Positions 59,682-64,000 of a stretch of 64,000 nucleotides of DNA are shown piece after piece. The position numbers were made by a program, and so were the translations under genes. Positions within the stretch are counted from its first letter, which is position 1; every line of letters begins with the position of its first letter. A model generated the notes under the pieces. The model saw nothing but the letters and a program-made list of their open reading frames with translations, was not told where the DNA came from and did no database searches. The DNA lies in contig NC_092091.1 in assembly GCF_045679555.1 (NCBI RefSeq), positions 73,432,787 through 73,496,786 of the forward strand. The letters are read 5' to 3'. The DNA is from Salvelinus alpinus (Eukaryota > Chordata > Actinopteri > Salmoniformes > Salmonidae).

Positions 59682-61900
59682 TGTTACGGCTCTCGTTTGT
59701 AGGAGTAGACCAAGGTGCAGCGTGGTAGGCGTACATCGTCTTTTTATTGATGACACCAAAACAAAACAACAAAGACAAAATAACGAAAGCGCACAGTTCT
59801 GTAAGGCTAAGAAACTAAACAGAAAACAAGATCCCACAACTGAAGGTGGGAAAAAGGGCTGCCTAAGTATGATCCCCAATCAGAGACAACGATAGACAGC
59901 TGCCTCTGATTGGGAACCATACCCGGCCAACAAAGAAATATACAAACTAGAATGCCCACCCCAAATCACACCCTAACCTAACCAAATAGAGAAATAAAAA
60001 GGCTCTCTAAGGTCAGGGCGTGACAGTACCCCCCCTCCCCCCAAGAAGGTGCGGAGTCCGGCCGCAAAACTTGACTCAATAGGGGAGGGTCTGGGTGGGC
60101 ATCTATCCTCAGTGGTGGCTCCGGTTCGGGATGTAGCCCCCGCTCCGTAAGCTGATCCCTCCGCTTCTGTGGGACCGGACCGTGGATCGTCGCCGGAGAC
60201 TCCGGACCATGGATCGTTGCCAGAGGAACCGGACCGTGGATCATCGCCGGAGGCTCTGGACTGGGAACCACCGCTCGAAGCTCCGGACTGCAGATCGTCG
60301 CCGGAGGCTCTGGACTGGGAACCCCCGCTGGAGGCTCTGGACTGCAGCTCGTCGCTGTAAACTCTGGACTGCAGATCGTCGCCAGAGGCTCCGGACTGCA
60401 GATCGTCGCCGGAGGCTCTGGACTGGGAAACCCCGCTGGAGGCTCTGGACTGCAGCTCCTCGCTGGAAACTCTGGACTGCAGCTCCTCGCTGGAGGCTCC
60501 GGACTGCTGACCGTCTTTGGAGACACCGGACAGAGGACCGTCGCTGGTGGCTCCGGACTGCGGACCGTCGCTGCAGGCTCCGAACTGCGGACCGTCGCTG
60601 CAGGCTCCGAACTGCGGACCGTCGCTGAAGGCTCCGGACTGCGGACCGTCGCTGCAGGCTCCGGACTGCGGACCGTCGCTGCAGGTGTAACAGTATAACT
60701 TTAGACCATCCCTTCGCCCCGACACGGGCGCGAACCAGGGACCTTCTGCACACATCAACAACAGTCGCCCACGAAGCATCGTTACCCATCGCTCCACAAA
60801 TGCCACGGCCCTTGCAGAGCAAGGGGAAACCCTACTTAAGTCTCAGAGCAAGTGACGTAACTGATTGAAACGCTACTAGCGCGTACCCGCTAACTAGCTA
60901 GCCATTTCACATCCGTTACACTCACCCCCCTTTCAACCTCCTCCTTTTCCCGCAGCAACCAGTGATCCGGGTCAACAGCATCAATGCAACAGTATAACTT
61001 TAGTACGTCCCCTCGCCCCGACACGGGCGCGAACCAGGGACCCTCTGCACACATCAACAACAGTCACCCACGAAGCGTCGTTACCCATCGCTCCACAAAA
61101 GCCGCGGCCCTTGCAGAGCAAGGGGAAACCCTACTTAAGTCTCAGAGCAAGTGACGTAACTGATTGAAACGCTACTAGCGCGTACCCGCTAACTAGCTAG
61201 CCATTTCACATCCGTTACACAGGCTCCGGACTGCGGACTGTCGCTGCAGGCTCCGGACTGCGGACCGTCGCTGAAGGCTCCGGACTGCGGACCGTCGCTG
61301 AAGGCTCCGGACTGCGGACCGTCGCTGCAGGCTCCGAACTGCGGACCGGCTCCGGGCCATGGATCATCACTGGAGGCTTCGTGCCATGGATCATCACTGG
61401 AGGATTCGGGCCATGGATCATCACTGGAGGATTCGGGCCATGGATCATCACTGGAGGCTTCGTACGTGGACCTGGAACAGGTCTCACCGGACTGAGGAGA
61501 CGTACTGGCAGCCTGGTACGTGGAGCTGCCACAACGCGTCCTGGCTGGATACACACTTTAGCTCGGTGAGTGTGGGGAGCTGACACAGGCCGCACTGGGT
61601 TGTGCTGGCGAACTGGGGATACCGTGCGTAGAGCTGGGGCAGGATATCCTGGGCAGAAGAGACGCACCGGAGACCAGGAGCGCTGAGCCGGCACAATCCG
61701 TCCTGGCTGAATGCCCACTCTAGCACGGCAACTGCGGGGAGCTTGCACAGAGCGCACCGGGCTGTGGATGCGCACTGAAGGCACGGTGCACAGAACCGGA
61801 AAACGTGGCTCTTGAACCGTGACCAACTCCTCATTGTGTTAACAGGGAGTTGGTTCTCATTCACCCTTTAGTTCCGTTCGTTCCGCTCGCCAACCCGTGT
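59682..61900 (-). mobile_element. Non-autonomous gypsy-like LTR element, copy 2 (one LTR lost)
   Basis: Left LTR 59682-60025 at the same CATAC target as copy 1 (59677-59681), G-rich tract, then a repeat-rich interior to about 61900. There a deletion fuses it directly to the middle of the TTAA element (AAATGATGTATTGAAT), removing the second LTR. The interior repeats, coding DGPQSGA- or SPEPPAT-like peptides depending on frame, are longer than in copy 1 and host a miniature LTR element. Confidence 0.8.
60686..61219 (-). mobile_element. Miniature LTR retrotransposon (TRIM-like) with tRNA-like segment
   Basis: Two direct 235-bp terminal repeats, 60686-60920 and 60985-61219, about 4-5% different, flank a 64-bp interior. 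The ends are TG/CA with inverted TGTAAC/GTTACA, and a 4-bp duplication CAGG flanks the whole (60682-60685, 61220-61223). On the minus strand the interior ends in a purine tract GAAAGGGGGGTGAG directly before the 3' repeat, as a polypurine tract should. Each repeat contains a tRNA-like stretch with a B-box-like GGTTCGCGCCC. There is no coding capacity. It is inserted in the copy 2 gypsy interior and absent from copy 1. Confidence 0.75.
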
Positions 61901-61907
61901 GCCAAAT

Positions 61908-62438
61908 GATGTATTGAATAAATCTTTAGAATGTTTTTAACATAAATCTTGAATAACGTTCCAACAGGAGAATTACATTGACTTCAGATGAGCGATGGAA
62001 CAGAGCTCCCTCTCATGTGAACGCGCATGGTTAGAGCATGGTCAGGTCATGGCAGACCTGACTTATTCCCCTCTCATTCGGCCCCCCTTCACAGTAGAGG
62101 CATCAGACAAAGTTCCACAGACTGTTGACATCTAGTGGAAGCCGTAGGAAGTGCAAACTCATCCATATCTCGCTGTGATTTCAATAGGATCTTGGTTGAA
62201 AATCGACCAGCCTCATAATTCCCATTTTTTCTCAGGTTTTTGCCTGCCATATGAATTATTTTATACTCACAGACATCATTCAAACAGTTTTAGAAACTTC
62301 AGAGTGTTTTCTATCCAATATGAATAATAATATGCATATATTAGCAACTGGGACTGAGGAGCAGGCAGTTTAATATGGGCACCTCTGTGCACCTTTCATC
62401 CAAGCTACTCAATACTGCCCCTTCAGCCATAAGAAGTT
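61908..62438. mobile_element. Truncated TTAA element (copy 2 of 21407-22849)
   Basis: Homologous to 22310-22849, ending CAGCCATAAGAAG/TTAA at the same position in the Tc1 remnant. The left half was lost in the deletion that removed the neighbouring LTR. Confidence 0.75.
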
Positions 62439-62680
62439 AATGCAGCTGGTGGCCACACCAGATACTGACTGTTACTTTTGATTTTGACCCCCCCTTTGTT
62501 CAGGGACACATTACTCCATTTCTGTTAGTCACATGTCTGTGGAACTTGTTCAGTTTAGGTCTCAGTTGTTGAATCTTGTTATGTTCATAGAAATATGTAT
62601 TTACACATGATAAGTTTGCTGAAAATAAACGCTGTTGACTGTGAGAGGACTTTTCTTTTTCTGCTGAGTTTATATAATTT
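62439..62680 (+). mobile_element. Tc1 3' end, copy 2
   Basis: TGCAGCTGGTGGCCACACC to GAGAGGACTTTTC, the terminal part of the split Tc1 remnant and homologous to 22854-23090. Confidence 0.7.
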
Positions 62681-62840
62681 CTTGCTACCTTTCGTTTCTG
62701 AGAGGAAATGTATTTAAAAAATTTAGAGTAATATGAACATTTGCAATGCAGTTGGTTATACATGTTGAATATTAATCAGAGAAGAAGATGATAATAAAGA
62801 AACTGTAGTATTGTAGTATTAATAATGTATTATCTATTAC

Positions 62841-63466
62841 CTGTTCTTCTCTGCTGTTTATAATAACCAACTCTCCTCCCATTGTTCTGCACTCCTTCTG
62901 ACCGGCCCAAGCTGAGTTCATCGTGGAGGAGAGATAATAACAGCTGGTGCCAAACTTCCACCATCCAGCTAGACAGGGTTTCTCTGAGATGAACACATCA
63001 GAACAGCAGGCATTCAAAAGTCTACAAATATACTACATCTCTTCTATGTACTAAATGAAATGAGTGAACTACACTCACCATAGAACCTAACCCTGGTCTG
63101 TAGCTGGTTTCTCTCTTCAGTCATGTTGTTGCAACTGGTCTGTAGCTGGTTTCTCTCTTTAGTCAGGGTGTTGTAACTGGTCTGTAGCTGGTCTCTCTCT
63201 TTGGTCAGGGTGTTGTAACTGGCCTGTAGCTGGTCTCTCTCTGTTGAGTAGTGATGACCAATGACTCCATCTGTAAAAAGGAAGAGTTAAGTAAAAATGT
63301 AATTTCCTCACCATTGATGATTAAGTAGGCTACTTAAGTCTCAGTGACAACATATTCAACTTACAGTAGACAGACAGGCCTATGATCCCAGCCAATAAGA
63401 GAACACACAGCAGCCCCAGACAAACTGCAGCAATTCCAGAGGGTCTCTTCCACCACTGAAAATGCA
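62841..63466 (-). CDS. Partial C-type lectin-like receptor, gene F (exons 2-4)
   Basis: Three in-phase minus-strand exons, close paralogues of gene A. Transmembrane exon 63466-63365 has the same start (VHFQWWKRPSGIAAV) and anchor. Stalk exon 63270-63079 (192 bp, 64 residues) has four TKERDQLQTSYNTL-type 14-mers where gene A has none. First CTLD exon 62983-62841 reads EKPCLAGWWKFGTSCYYLSS, then WAGQKECRTMGGEL and VIINSREEQ. Exon 1 must lie beyond the right edge, past the repeat starting at 63487. No WIGL-type CTLD exon follows on the left for 13 kb, only the nonsense terminal exon at 49158, so the gene may be 3'-truncated. No stop or frameshift is seen in the three exons. Confidence 0.75.
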
Positions 63467-63486
63467 CTAAATCACAAATTGTTAAC

Positions 63487-64000
63487 CTCTAACGAGCCTC
63501 TACCCCGGGTCCGGGATCACCCCCCACCCCCCCACACACTGATTAGCATAGCTAGCATAGCTTCACAAGTAGATAGTAGCATCTAAATATCATTAAATCA
63601 CAAGTCCAAGACACCAGATGAAAGATACAGATCTTGTGAATAAAGCCACCATTTCAGATTTTTAAAATGTTTTACAGGGAAGATAAAATATGTAAATCTA
63701 TTAGCTAAACACGTTAGCAAAATACACCACTTTTCTAACTCCATCAGTTTCTTACTACTTCAGGTGCTATCACCAATTCGGCTAAACTAAGATATTGATA
63801 GCCACTAACCAAGAAAAAACCTCTTCAGATGACAGTCTGATAACATATTTATGGTATAGGATAGGTTTTGTTAGAAAAAAGTGCATATTTCAGGTAGAAA
63901 TCACAGTTTACAATTGCACCGACCATCACAAGACGACTAGAATTACTATAGAGAGCAACGTGTATGACCAATTTACTCTTAATAAAACATTTCATAAGAA
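63487..64000. mobile_element. TTAA-type non-autonomous element, left part
   Basis: Begins after TTAA at 63483-63486 in intron 1 of gene F with CCTCTAACGAGCCTCTACCC. It is related in reverse orientation to 51750-52080 and runs off the window. Gene A has ordinary intron at this point (GTTAAAGTAAGTAAAG near 23737). Confidence 0.65.

Noticed and set aside
60690..60800. Possible functional tRNA gene
   Set aside because: B-box and T-arm-like sequence is present, but no complete cloverleaf could be built, and the segment is inside a repeated LTR.

Overview
The window reads as nuclear DNA of a salmonid fish (trout, salmon or char type). The evidence is a tRNA-derived SINE of the HpaI salmonid type, several Tc1/mariner families, an L2-type LINE, many gypsy-like LTRs with TGTCACGCCCTGACC termini, TTAA-inserting elements with AACTTCTTATGGCTG ends, and long satellites. 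There is no sign of prokaryotic organisation. Almost none of the long open frames is a gene by itself; the host genes are split into short exons and had to be rebuilt from splice sites and reading phase.

The host content is a tandem cluster of type II membrane C-type lectin-like receptors (CD209 / C-type lectin receptor-like), nearly all on the minus strand. Each gene has the plan cytoplasmic exon, transmembrane exon, coiled-coil stalk exon and three CTLD exons. Two complete genes can be assembled. Gene A (24093 down to 12151, 231 aa) has an EPN motif and a transposon-filled 10.5-kb intron. Gene B (37813 down to 28012, 332 aa) has a QPD motif, an 8-kb first intron and an alternative first exon at 32673. 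Fragments are a partial gene F (62841-63466), a gene with an interrupted stalk exon (46375-48064), a first exon plus cut transmembrane exon (38950-39399), a lone first exon (43572-43656), a terminal CTLD exon with a nonsense codon (49158-49305), two degenerate terminal exons (37208-37312 on plus, about 38157-38225 on minus) and an inverted first exon (27082-27268). A separate threonine-rich, possibly GPI-anchored product is suggested by exons at 24911-25632.

Layout. 1-5795: 66-bp satellite with about 1.05-kb higher-order repeats. 5796-6568: receptor-type upstream DNA. 6569-12004: 56-bp satellite. 12020-24093: gene A, with a nested transposon composite in intron 4. 24911-28000: threonine-rich exons, 25-bp arrays and the inverted exon. 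28012-37813: gene B with LTRs, a TTAA element carrying an apparently intact Tc1 element, and a SINE in intron 1. 37814-50580: broken receptor exons, a hAT/LTR chimera and minisatellites. 50600-63480: a second copy of the gene A intron composite, further loaded with an L2 LINE, a Tc1 fragment and a miniature LTR element. 63365-63466: transmembrane exon of gene F. 63487-64000: another TTAA-type repeat.

The receptors would act at the surface of immune cells, with extracellular carbohydrate or ligand binding by the CTLD and tyrosine-containing cytoplasmic tails. All first, transmembrane and stalk exons join in the same phase, so tails and ectodomains are interchangeable modules. The most notable points are a cluster of alternative cytoplasmic first exons ahead of one CTLD module, minisatellites that replicate a splice acceptor, an intact-looking Tc1 transposase, a TRIM-like mini-LTR element with a tRNA-like segment, and a large duplicated transposon-filled intron.
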